DNA from: a virus
Direction: 5' to 3' (one strand)
IMG/VR virus record: IMGVR_UViG_3300035663_000042
Location: 1-37,921 of that record
Length of the DNA: 37,921 nucleotides
Both the position numbers and the translations under genes were made by a program. The notes beneath the pieces are model-generated. The model saw nothing but the letters and a program-made list of their open reading frames with translations, did no database searches and had not been told where the DNA came from. Shown piece after piece: positions 9,396 to 16,353 of the stretch. Each line of letters starts with the position of its first letter. Position 1 is the stretch's first letter.

Positions 9396-9623
9396 ATGGG
9401 TCATGACAGACTCGGGAATGTATTTAAAACGAACTTTGCATTGATGCAGCATCATCACTGGAGTTTAACAGAACTAGAACAGTTGATGCCGTGGGAAAGA
9501 TATATCTACCTTGACATGCTAAAACAATTCTTAGATGAACAAGAGAAACTAAGAAAGCAACATGAGCAAGAACAAAAAGCAAAACTATCGCAACTAGAGC
9601 GTCAAGCAAAAATGAGAAGGTAA
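9396..9623 (+). CDS. gp51: Baseplate hub assembly catalyst, gp51-like
   Basis: The start is ATG 9396, 2 nt after the gp26-like stop, giving 75 residues; an upstream in-frame start at 9339 would run through the gp26 coding sequence. The motif 'LTELEQLMPWERYIYLDML' is the gp51 signature, followed by a charged coiled-coil tail rich in K, E, Q and R. In T4, gp51 is needed for hub formation but is not found in the virion. Its stop codon TAA is directly followed by the next ATG. Confidence 0.75.
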   Translation: MGHDRLGNVFKTNFALMQHHHWSLTELEQLMPWERYIYLDMLKQFLDEQEKLRKQHEQEQKAKLSQLERQAKMRR

Positions 9624-11891
9624 ATGGCATTATCCTTTAAACTAACAAAAGCAAACTACGATGCTCTAAGAAGCATGAGCATGTCACAGAGAATACAAGT
9701 AGCCAAGAACGATGAAGTCGGTCAATGGCTCTTGTCTCTAATGTCACCTACTCAATTAGCAGAACTCTTCCCACTATACTATCAGAGAATGTTACCTGTA
9801 GATATATCAGGTTTCGCTAAAGCAATGCCAACGTCAATGACAATGGCCAAGCAAAGAGCAATCGAAGAACAGTTACAGAATACGGCTTCTGGAGCATCTG
9901 CCGGTGCCAATATGCAAGCAGGTGGATGGAGAAAGAAGTGGCAAGAGAGTATGACTGCTAAGGTTGGTAAGACACCACCTCCACAATTATCAGAAGAACA
10001 GAAAAAGACATATGATGCATTGAAGTCTACACCAATGGCTGTCGATGATCCTCGTGCTAAGATGTTTGCAGGACTAGATGAAAGTCAATTATCATCTGTT
10101 GGTGTTAAAAAGATTACACAAGATGGTAAAGACTTCTTCAAATATACTGCACCAACTGTAAGTGACGAAGAAGTAAAACGAGCAATCGCAAGTCAAGGCA
10201 ATTTTGAGCAAAGAGCATCAGCCTTTATGCCAAGATTACAAAAAGATTTGAATATTACAAAAGAACAGGCAGCGGGTATTATAGGCAGTCTAGGAGGTGA
10301 AACTGGTGGGCTAAAAGCAGTTCAAGAATTACATCCAGTAATTCCAGGCAGTAGGGGTGGTTTTGGTTGGGCTCAATGGACAGGACCAAGACGAGTTGAG
10401 TTCGAACAGTTTTCTGCTGCTAGAGGATTAAGTATTACCTCTGATGAAGCAAACTATCAATTTTTGGTGCATGAACTCAAAGGTAGTGAATCAAAAGCAC
10501 TTAATCAATTGAAGCAAACTGGCAGCGTCGATGAAGCAGCAAGAGTATTTACTGGTTCAGCAGCCACAGGCATTGGCTATCTGAGACCTGGAATTGAACA
10601 CTACGGCTCAAGTATTTCAAAAGCAAGACAGGCATATGGTGCAATAGGTATTACTAATGACTATTCGGATAAGTCAATGGAACTTGCTAGAGAAAAACTT
10701 ATTCGCAATATGGAAGCCAATAGAATTGGTACACTAGCAGAATATACTAATGCAGGACTACCAGCACCAGGCTCACCAGAAGCCTCAGCAATCGTTGGTG
10801 ATACTAAAGGTGCTAATGCAGTTGCATCAAAGATTAAAGATCAGTTTGGTAATCTAAGCAACCCACAGTGCGTTGCTCTAGCAAAAGCGTATGTTGGTTC
10901 TAATAGTTCTGTCACAGAATGGCGCCGTGGTTCTAATGTTATGGACGGTACACTAAAGCCAGGAACACCTATTGCTACATTCATGGATAGAAAAGGCAAC
11001 CCATCTTCAATGTATGACGGTGGACAAGGTGTCGGTGCACCAGGTAATCACACAACCCACGCTGCTGTCTTCCTAGACTATCAGAGAGATGGTGCAGGTA
11101 AGATTACAGGCATTCGTGTCATGGAGCAATACAAAGGCTCTGGAGGTGCTCATGAACGCACATATCCTGTCGGTGGCTTCGGTACTAACAATGCTGCTAA
11201 CTATCACTCTATTAATGATAAGAGTGGTGCACCATTAGGGTCTACTAATCCTATGGTACAAAACGCAGCAGTTGATCCACCTAAGACACCACTTGCCGAT
11301 TATACTTCTAAAGTTCCTATGCAGGCTAACCCACCACCTAAACCAGTAGAAGCAAAGCCTGCAAACAAAGACAATGCACAACCACCTAAACAAGTAAAAG
11401 CAAATGCTAAAGGTGGTATTAACAAGATTAACACAGAACAAATCTCAGCATATCCAATCGGTGGTGCTCAAGGTGATAATGCAGTTGTTGTCAATGCACA
11501 GCAGCAACCACTCTTTACAATGAATACTAATGAGAAGATGCTTATTGATCCTAAGAAGGATACGGCACAGGTTATCCCTGATCAAAAGCCAGATGTGAGC
11601 CAGAAGCCAACACAAGATACAGGTGTTATGGATGAATTTAAAGCAGCCATTCAGGAACTTAAAAACGAGTTCTCACAGAATGATCCTGGCAAGTTTAAGC
11701 AACCTGATATGCCTAATAGAGAGACATTCGATAAAGATACACAACAGGGTCATATATTAGATGGTATGAATGATTTGTCTAAAGAATGGTATTCAACACC
11801 TTCAATGAAACGTGCTGCATTTAGAACAGGTGGTGTTGAGACCGGTGAACCAGTAAGTAACTTCCATTATAGTCACGGTAACAGATCATAA
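9624..11891 (+). CDS. Tail-associated lysin with tail-lysozyme and NlpC/P60-like domains
   Basis: The protein has 755 residues. Residues about 195-340 match the phage tail lysozyme family, with a putative catalytic acid in the 'GGETGG' loop (about 226) and 'GFGWAQWTGPRR'. Residues about 408-530 resemble the BPSL0067/NlpC-P60-like amidase family, with Cys416 in 'NPQCVALAKAY' and His480 in 'HTTHAAVF'. The last 220 residues are Pro/Gln/Lys-rich, then a charged tail. It probably opens peptidoglycan during DNA injection and replaces the lysozyme domain missing from the split gp5. It lies where T4 has hub genes 28/29. Its stop overlaps the gp32 terminator. Confidence 0.75.
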   Translation: MALSFKLTKANYDALRSMSMSQRIQVAKNDEVGQWLLSLMSPTQLAELFPLYYQRMLPVDISGFAKAMPTSMTMAKQRAIEEQLQNTASGASAGANMQAGGWRKKWQESMTAKVGKTPPPQLSEEQKKTYDALKSTPMAVDDPRAKMFAGLDESQLSSVGVKKITQDGKDFFKYTAPTVSDEEVKRAIASQGNFEQRASAFMPRLQKDLNITKEQAAGIIGSLGGETGGLKAVQELHPVIPGSRGGFGWAQWTGPRRVEFEQFSAARGLSITSDEANYQFLVHELKGSESKALNQLKQTGSVDEAARVFTGSAATGIGYLRPGIEHYGSSISKARQAYGAIGITNDYSDKSMELAREKLIRNMEANRIGTLAEYTNAGLPAPGSPEASAIVGDTKGANAVASKIKDQFGNLSNPQCVALAKAYVGSNSSVTEWRRGSNVMDGTLKPGTPIATFMDRKGNPSSMYDGGQGVGAPGNHTTHAAVFLDYQRDGAGKITGIRVMEQYKGSGGAHERTYPVGGFGTNNAANYHSINDKSGAPLGSTNPMVQNAAVDPPKTPLADYTSKVPMQANPPPKPVEAKPANKDNAQPPKQVKANAKGGINKINTEQISAYPIGGAQGDNAVVVNAQQQPLFTMNTNEKMLIDPKKDTAQVIPDQKPDVSQKPTQDTGVMDEFKAAIQELKNEFSQNDPGKFKQPDMPNRETFDKDTQQGHILDGMNDLSKEWYSTPSMKRAAFRTGGVETGEPVSNFHYSHGNRS

Positions 11892-11915
11892 AAAAGGGGA
11901 GCATTTCTGCTCCCC
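11890..11915 (-). terminator. Rho-independent terminator of gp32
   Basis: On the minus strand an 8-bp stem, GGGGAGCA with TGCTCCCC around a 4-nt loop, is followed by six T residues. It lies 7 nt after the gp32 stop codon and overlaps the stop of the converging lysin gene. The plus direction has no T-run, so it mainly serves gp32. Confidence 0.85.
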
Positions 11916-11922
11916 AATTCTA

Positions 11923-12855
11923 TTAGTCCTCAGCAAGTTTTCTAAACATTGCTAGATCCTCATCCTCGTCATCTTCGACAACGGGAGCCTTCTTAGCAAC
12001 TGGCTTAGACTGGGTGAATGGAACATCATCATCGTCATCAACAACTGGTGACTTCTTAACAACTGCGGTTGCTACAGTCATAGTTGAGGTACCGGTTGAT
12101 AGCCCCATAACGTCATCAAGACGCTTCTTCAATTCATCATAAGACTTGAAGTTCTTAGAGTCAACAATCTCCTTGAGAGAATACTCAGACTTCCAAATTG
12201 TTTCCAACTCAGAGTCATCTTCACTCAAAGGACCTGGTGTTAAGAATGTTGATTCATCGTAGTTTGGAAAACCAGACTGACGGGTCATCTTCAACTTGAA
12301 TGGTGCACCAGCCCATAGATCGAATGGGTTGACCTTGGCTTCTGACTCAAGGTCTGGGTTCATCATCTTTGTAATCTTATCAAAGATTTTCTTACCATAC
12401 TTGAATAGAAATACCTTACCCTCATTCTGTGGGTTCTTAGGATCGTTGATAACCTGAATATTAGAGACATAGTGCAGACGACGCTTCTGATCACGAGCCT
12501 GCTTACGCTCCGGTGAGTTATCATCACCCGAAGCATTCCACAGAGTGGAGTTATACTCAGAAACAGGATCCTTCTGACCTAGAGTCGTTAGGGACTTCTC
12601 AATATACCACTTACCAGTGATCTTATTCTGGAAGCCATGGTCCCAATACTGTACCCATGGTAGAGCATCTTCACCGTCTACTGCTGGGCCAGGAAGAAAG
12701 CGAATAACTGCTAGAGCATTACCTGACTTATCAGGGGTAGGCTTCCAATAGTTATCGGTTTCTTTGTTTTCGTATGTGGGGGTATTGAGTTTGTCCACTT
12801 CCTTTAGTAGGTTATCAAAGGACTTAGACTGCTTCTTGAGGTTTGCAAAGTTCAT
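11923..12855 (-). CDS. gp32: Single-stranded DNA-binding protein gp32
   Basis: The 310-residue product has the gp32 layout: a basic N-terminus with 'LKKQSKSFDNLL' (LAST-type cooperativity motif), an OB core with 'VQYWDHGF' and 'FLFKYGKKIFDKI', and an acidic C-terminus rich in D and E for partner binding. It coats ssDNA in replication and recombination. The protein contains no cysteine at all, so the zinc-binding site of T4 gp32 is absent; the aligned stretch reads 'EKSLTTLGQKDPVSEYN'. It is the last gene of a 33-59-32-type cluster but has its own promoter and terminator. Confidence 0.95.
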   Translation of the reverse strand: MNFANLKKQSKSFDNLLKEVDKLNTPTYENKETDNYWKPTPDKSGNALAVIRFLPGPAVDGEDALPWVQYWDHGFQNKITGKWYIEKSLTTLGQKDPVSEYNSTLWNASGDDNSPERKQARDQKRRLHYVSNIQVINDPKNPQNEGKVFLFKYGKKIFDKITKMMNPDLESEAKVNPFDLWAGAPFKLKMTRQSGFPNYDESTFLTPGPLSEDDSELETIWKSEYSLKEIVDSKNFKSYDELKKRLDDVMGLSTGTSTMTVATAVVKKSPVVDDDDDVPFTQSKPVAKKAPVVEDDEDEDLAMFRKLAED

Positions 12856-12918
12856 ATATTTTCTCCGTATGTTCGTTGTATAGTCGTATTATCCACATAT
12901 TCATAATATAATGTTTGT

Positions 12919-12947
12919 ATTGTAACAGAAGAATCTCCTTCTGTCAA
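12919..12947 (-). promoter_or_regulatory. Sigma70-type promoter for gp32
   Basis: The minus strand has TTGACA (12942-12947), a 17-bp spacer and TACAAT (12919-12924), nearly perfect for the host housekeeping sigma factor. The predicted leader of about 55 nt to the gp32 ATG is AT-rich, has little obvious structure and ends with GGAGAAA. An unstructured leader would suit autoregulation by gp32 binding, as in T4; that part is inference. Confidence 0.8.
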
Positions 12948-12958
12948 GTGATATTTAG

Positions 12959-13276
12959 TCACCATTGCATAGAAGGATCATTTAGATCCTCCCATTCCCA
13001 TTTGCTGATGGGATCCTTTCTTTCATCGACAACAGCCTGACACTCAAACTTGACCTCTTGTATTGTCTTTTCTCCCCATGTGCGACGAGGATTAGCACAC
13101 ATATAGCAACGAGGATTGCCACAGTTCATGGCATGTTTCTTGTGTAACTTGTGCTTATTGTTGTCGTTGTAATACCCATGATCGTGGGTCTTAGCGATAT
13201 CAAACTGTCGTTCGATATGTCTGTCTTTCTGTTGAAATCTCTTTTGTCGTTTAGTCTTGGAGTAACTCATATCCAT
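12959..13276 (-). CDS. Small basic Cys/His-rich phage protein
   Basis: The start at ATG 13276 (MDMSYSK) is chosen because GGAG lies 8 nt before it; an upstream ATG would reach far into the preceding gene. The 105-residue protein has a basic first half, then 'KKHAMNCGNPRCYMCANPRR', where C-x4-C-x2-C plus nearby His could bind zinc. Similar 'NCGNPRC.MCxNPR' proteins are widespread in tailed phages and have no known role. The gene overlaps its upstream neighbour by 26 nt. Confidence 0.75.
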   Translation of the reverse strand: MDMSYSKTKRQKRFQQKDRHIERQFDIAKTHDHGYYNDNNKHKLHKKHAMNCGNPRCYMCANPRRTWGEKTIQEVKFECQAVVDERKDPISKWEWEDLNDPSMQW

Positions 13277-13439
13277 AGATAATCTCCATATAATATAGAA
13301 CTTCATCTGATGGCAGCCAAATAGTTTGTGTATCTTTACATACTAGAACCATTCGACCTTCTTCATTGAATGTTCTAAAGTAATACCCATCTGCAACTTG
13401 CAATAGAATATCTGACGCTTTACCCTGTAGAGTTTCCAT
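13251..13439 (-). CDS. Hypothetical protein, 62 aa
   Basis: This short protein is not recognised. It is mixed alpha/beta with many aromatic residues ('YYFRTFNEEGRMVLVCKDT') and has no signal or membrane segment. It overlaps both the upstream gp59 gene (20 nt) and the downstream gene, which argues that it is a translated member of the operon between gp59 and gp32. Confidence 0.65.
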   Translation of the reverse strand: METLQGKASDILLQVADGYYFRTFNEEGRMVLVCKDTQTIWLPSDEVLYYMEIIYGYELLQD

Positions 13440-14028
13440 TTACTTTCTCCTTGAGTATGGCTTTGATTCTATCCGAGTCATACTTTAGGAAGGGTCTATA
13501 CTTTCGGACTTTCAAAGCAAGTCTTGACCAAATGATATCATCATCTCCTAAGTATTTATCAAACTTATCAGTATAGGGTATGAAATCATTTAGAATGACC
13601 GCAGACTCAAAAGCAATAGATTGACGGAGAGTAAGATTGATAATATGAGGATACTCCCCATCGACAATACTAAAAGCACGTTTACAATCGTGTTCAAATA
13701 CTCTGTCCATGTCATTCTTGAAGATATATGAGAGTGATTGTTGTCGCTTCTGTAACTCATAAAACGCTCCATGTGCATCTTCCTCAAGCATGTCTGTTAT
13801 ATAATGCCGATCTTCTAAGAAGTTTGCAATGTAGAAGTTTTTCAACTCCTCGGCATTATATAGTTTCGCAACCTTTTCAAAGAATGCCTTATCGTTACGC
13901 TTTAGATATGACTCCTTAGTTGCACGGAGTTTACCGTTCATCTGAAAGAAGTCATACTTAGCACTAGTGAAATGAGTTCGCAAGGCTAAGAATAACAGAT
14001 ATGCACCATATCCTGAGAAGTGTTTCAT
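13420..14028 (-). CDS. gp59: Helicase loader gp59-like
   Basis: The 202-residue, helix-rich, basic protein resembles T4 gp59 in length (217) and in pattern: 'AKYDFFQMNGKLRATKESYLK' (partly), 'RNDKAFFEKVAKLYNAEELKNFYIANFL' and a C-terminal 'WSRLALKVRKYRPFL'. Gp59 binds fork DNA and gp32 and loads the gp41 helicase. The neighbouring gp33 and gp32 genes reproduce the T4 33-59-32 order. Identity rests on pattern plus synteny. Confidence 0.8.
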   Translation of the reverse strand: MKHFSGYGAYLLFLALRTHFTSAKYDFFQMNGKLRATKESYLKRNDKAFFEKVAKLYNAEELKNFYIANFLEDRHYITDMLEEDAHGAFYELQKRQQSLSYIFKNDMDRVFEHDCKRAFSIVDGEYPHIINLTLRQSIAFESAVILNDFIPYTDKFDKYLGDDDIIWSRLALKVRKYRPFLKYDSDRIKAILKEKVNGNSTG

Positions 14029-14036
14029 TTTATCCG

Positions 14037-14888
14037 TTAGATATATGATGAATCGGTACGATAACGCTTCATGGTATCTTCCATAGTCTGTGCTGTGATA
14101 CCAGCATCATCTAAGGTCTGCTTATTGATAGTATATTCAGCACCATGAATCAATACTTTGCCGATTGCTTCCTGTTTCAACTTCTCAAATGATTCACGAA
14201 TGGCCTCACGGTGAGCATCTAACAAGTTTTTCTTACTGTTATCATCAAGAGTCCAACCTTTGGTAAGAAAGTTGCTTAGACGATACTGATGGTTCTTACT
14301 ATTCTGATCATTATTAATCTTGAGGATCTTATTCTGGATACAATCAAACGTCTCACGGTTGATATAGAGTTTTACCTCTAGAGGAACATAAGATACCTTG
14401 CAATGCTTATAGTCAAAGTGTGCTAGTAGTTCCTCACGAGTCTTATACTTGGTGAGAATATACTGTGCATCTGTTTTATGATTATTGATGACATCCACAA
14501 TGTTTGAATTGTGCATATATGCCATCATTTCGGAACGTGACCATTCCGTGTCTGCAAAAGGAACATCATCAAAGATTGAATTGATAAGTGTGTTGATAGG
14601 TGTGATAGGATTGTAGGCGTCTGCCATTGCCTTTTTCGCCGCTTCTTGTCTTTCACTCTGCTTCTTGAAACCTTCTGTCAGGTGATTATATACAACAACA
14701 TCATTGTTCAATACAAAGATATCAATGTCCTTGAACTTATTATTTTGTAGGACATTCGTAAAGAATCCACCAGCAATCACGACGTTATGGCCATATAAAC
14801 CTGATAAGAGATTTCGTGATTTGATTAGGGACTGGATTTCGGCCTTGGCGTTTTCAATAGATAAGGATTCATTCGCATTAAACATCAT
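14037..14888 (-). CDS. Nucleotidyltransferase-fold protein
   Basis: The 283-residue protein carries 'VVIAGGFFTNVLQNNKFKDIDIFV' (about residues 36-59), the G-G-x8-x-D-x-D pattern of the polymerase-beta-like nucleotidyltransferase fold. The third acid could lie near 'HFDYKHCKVSYV' (about 155-166), a phrase common in phage members of this group. The C-terminal half is helical and basic. Substrate is unknown: RNA 3'-end addition, a toxin or antitoxin-like activity, or DNA metabolism are all possible. It sits between gp33 and gp59, where T4 has no such gene. Confidence 0.6.
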   Translation of the reverse strand: MMFNANESLSIENAKAEIQSLIKSRNLLSGLYGHNVVIAGGFFTNVLQNNKFKDIDIFVLNNDVVVYNHLTEGFKKQSERQEAAKKAMADAYNPITPINTLINSIFDDVPFADTEWSRSEMMAYMHNSNIVDVINNHKTDAQYILTKYKTREELLAHFDYKHCKVSYVPLEVKLYINRETFDCIQNKILKINNDQNSKNHQYRLSNFLTKGWTLDDNSKKNLLDAHREAIRESFEKLKQEAIGKVLIHGAEYTINKQTLDDAGITAQTMEDTMKRYRTDSSYI

Positions 14889-14897
14889 ATCACCATA

Positions 14898-15122
14898 TTA
14901 AAGAGGGAGTTGGGAAGTGTTTGACTTTTTGAGGTAGTGTAGTTCTTCGGCTTCTAGTTTGATCTTTGACTTGAGGACACCAGAAACTAATTTCGCTGCT
15001 GTCTCTACCTCAAATCCAGTTTCTTCGCAATACATACAGATTGCATCGATGTATGGTATGTCTTTCATATAGACCATCTCCTCGATGGCCATTGAAAAGC
15101 GGCTGATATCTTCTGCGTTCAT
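14898..15122 (-). CDS. gp33: Late transcription co-activator gp33-like
   Basis: Starting at ATG 15122, whose first bases overlap the upstream stop (ATGA), gives 74 residues. The pattern 'IPYIDAICMYCEETGFEVET' followed by 'SKIKLEAEELHYLKK' and a short hydrophobic tail is characteristic of gp33-family proteins. Gp33 links RNA polymerase to the sliding clamp gp45 and works with the late sigma gp55 at TATAAATA promoters. A longer N-terminal extension in this frame would overlap the upstream membrane-protein gene and is unlikely. Position next to gp59 agrees. Confidence 0.75.
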   Translation of the reverse strand: MNAEDISRFSMAIEEMVYMKDIPYIDAICMYCEETGFEVETAAKLVSGVLKSKIKLEAEELHYLKKSNTSQLPL

Positions 15123-15313
15123 ACGAACATACCAAATAGGCCAGAGAGAATACAGATTGTGATAGCGGATGCAATAGTGATTTCGATTACTCCTGTTGCC
15201 CAATAACCAAGAATAGCACCAAGAAACAAACCTGCAAAGGCACAGATATAAACGTTGGCGCTTAGTGCGAAGTTAAACTCACGCATACCAGTGTATTTGT
15301 CTTTCTCACTCAT
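15119..15313 (-). CDS. Small two-helix membrane protein
   Basis: The 64-residue protein has a short charged N-terminus and two hydrophobic segments, about 19-37 ('NVYICAFAGLFLGAILGYW' partly) and 43-64, separated by a small turn. It ends at the membrane segment. It could be a holin-like or other inner-membrane protein, but size and topology alone do not decide. The gene begins about 20 nt after the tmRNA coding piece and its AAAGGA ribosome site lies just past the likely RNA 3' end; its stop overlaps gp33. Confidence 0.65.
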   Translation of the reverse strand: MSEKDKYTGMREFNFALSANVYICAFAGLFLGAILGYWATGVIEITIASAITICILSGLFGMFV

Positions 15314-15330
15314 AATATAATCCTTTCATG

Positions 15331-15482
15331 AAGCGGGCCCGTTCTGTTTCGAGGTGGAGCCCATACCCAAAGGTTATGCTGCTAGAGCAAATGCCTCATA
15401 GGCGTTGTTGTCGTTTGCCTTTACGATTTGCTTTCGATCTCCTTACGCCTTTACCACGTAGATCGATTCCCGGAACACCCCC
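15331..15482 (-). ncRNA. ssrA: tmRNA coding piece (5' acceptor strand and tag frame) of permuted two-piece tmRNA
   Basis: The RNA begins with GGGGGUG (15482-15476), which pairs with CACCUCC of the acceptor piece (15975-15969) in a 7-bp stem with G3-U70, the alanine identity pair. It is followed by a D-domain like tmRNA (UUCCGGGAAUCGA). The tag frame is at 15418-15374: GCA AAC GAC AAC AAC ... GCA GCA TAA, encoding ANDNNAYEAFALAA. ANDN is the usual alphaproteobacterial opening and LAA the ClpXP-recognised end. CGAUCU (15465-15460) can pair with AGAUCG either inside this piece (15440-15435) or in the acceptor piece (16027-16022). The 3' end is a guess, placed after a CGGGCCCG palindrome. Confidence 0.88.
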
Positions 15483-15483
15483 A

Positions 15484-15954
15484 TCATAAAGAAACATATG
15501 GATTGGTCTTTCTCATTACAGATTTTAGTCTTCCACGATCCCATCCTTCTGGATGATCATCTAAAGAATACTGACCTTCTTTATCACCATTGTTGAACCA
15601 GTATCTTTTGTTTCTGACTTTTCTACCATCAACATTTTTAGCATAACCAGATTCTCTCTTATGAAAAGGCAAATAATCTGGATCATCCCTAAACTTTATA
15701 TGCGGACCCCAACGTCTCATATTTGCTATTTTGGCGCCTTGTTTGGCGCCTTCACGAATAGCCAACAATCTACATTCTTCTGTGGACATCAACTTTAGAA
15801 GGCCTTGCCAAGCAGCGTAGTCTTGCCATAGACCGTGTTGTTCATACAAAACACGGTGCGCCTCAGCATGTTCTTCCACAGATAGTTCTACTAAGTTTTC
15901 AGGATCATCATTCCCACCCATATGTTTAGGAATGATATGGTGTTTATGCTTCAT
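15484..15954 (-). CDS. HNH homing endonuclease filling the tmRNA intervening segment
   Basis: The 156-residue protein opens with an HNH motif: H5-H6 in 'KHHIIPKHMGG', N20 in 'DDPENLVELS' and H29/H33 in 'EEHAEAH'. Near the C-terminus 'RYWFNNGD' (117-124) and 'PEGWDRGRL' (135-143) form the W-N-N-G...P-x-G-W-x-x-G-R motif found in phage homing endonucleases, probably for DNA contact. AAGGA lies 6 nt before the ATG. The frame begins 10 nt after the tmRNA CCA and its stop ends 1 nt before G1 of the coding piece, on the same strand, so the ORF occupies 471 of the 482 nt between the mature ends. Maturation of the tmRNA would cut the mRNA at both ends. Confidence 0.93.
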   Translation of the reverse strand: MKHKHHIIPKHMGGNDDPENLVELSVEEHAEAHRVLYEQHGLWQDYAAWQGLLKLMSTEECRLLAIREGAKQGAKIANMRRWGPHIKFRDDPDYLPFHKRESGYAKNVDGRKVRNKRYWFNNGDKEGQYSLDDHPEGWDRGRLKSVMRKTNPYVSL

Positions 15955-15964
15955 TGTTTCCTTA

Positions 15965-16031
15965 TGGTGGAGGTGGGGGGATTTGAACCCCCGTCTCTTC
16001 CGCTTATTCTGCGTCTCTCAACGATCTAAGC
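15965..16031 (-). ncRNA. ssrA: tmRNA acceptor piece (T-arm, acceptor 3' strand, CCA)
   Basis: Read 5' to 3' on the minus strand, this piece ends with a perfect T-arm (GGGGG, loop UUCAAAU, CCCCC; 15992-15976), then CACCUCC (15975-15969), then ACCA (15968-15965). U70 and A73 fit alanine charging. The 3' CCA is encoded. AAGCGG (16005-16000) could pair with CCGCUU near the 3' end of the coding piece (15336-15331), a possible link between the two RNAs. Because the acceptor piece precedes the coding piece, the gene is circularly permuted. The 5' end is placed about 7 nt after the -10 box and is approximate. Confidence 0.88.
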
Positions 16032-16035
16032 ATAC

Positions 16036-16066
16036 TATTTATAGCATAGGTGATTTCAAAAGTCAA
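16036..16066 (-). promoter_or_regulatory. tmRNA promoter: sigma70 boxes with embedded late-promoter motif
   Basis: TTGACT (16061-16066), a 17-bp spacer and TATAAA (16038-16043) form a sigma70-type promoter on the minus strand. The -10 region extends to TATAAATA (16036-16043), an exact match to the T4 late consensus. The same site could therefore be read by host RNA polymerase early and by the gp55/gp33 form late. The -35 box starts 3 nt after the stop of the upstream gene. Confidence 0.75.
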
Positions 16067-16068
16067 GT

Positions 16069-16353
16069 CTAAAGTGGTGCAAAAGTTTTATTATGTCCGT
16101 TTAACGATAAGGTAACGGCACTGACATAGCCACACTCTTTGGTTCCTGGAATAGCGAACCCACCTGAACCATGCCAGTGGAATGAAGGAGCATTACACTC
16201 ACCACCATTAATGCTGACCAACGAAACATCTGTCACCTTCTTCGCTTTACAATGAACAATATGGCTATCGCCAGGTTTCTTCTCACATGAAAAATCTTCT
16301 GACGCCCAAGCGAATGAAGGTACCATGGCAAACAAAAAGAACAGTTTTCTCAT
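16069..16353 (-). CDS. Small secreted Cys-containing protein
   Basis: The 94-residue product has a classic signal peptide: MRKLFFLFAMVPSFAWA, then predicted cleavage after AWA. The mature part of about 77 residues has four or so Cys residues that could form disulfides, two His-rich points ('FHWHGSGG') and beta-rich composition. No family is recognised. Its start overlaps the stop of the upstream gene (ATGA). An exported or periplasmic role during infection, for instance interference with other phages or with lysis, is speculation. Confidence 0.7.
   Translation of the reverse strand: MRKLFFLFAMVPSFAWASEDFSCEKKPGDSHIVHCKAKKVTDVSLVSINGGECNAPSFHWHGSGGFAIPGTKECGYVSAVTLSLNGHNKTFAPL

Noticed and set aside
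15484-15954. HNH gene inside a group I intron
   Set aside because: The ORF spans nearly the whole space between two mature RNA ends, leaving no room for intron core structure, and permuted tmRNAs need no joining of the pieces.
15965-15992. A tRNA gene fragment or degraded tRNA
   Set aside because: The T-arm and CCA look like a tRNA 3' half, but no anticodon arm precedes them, and the matching acceptor 5' strand with a tmRNA tag lies downstream at 15482. The pair fits a permuted tmRNA much better.
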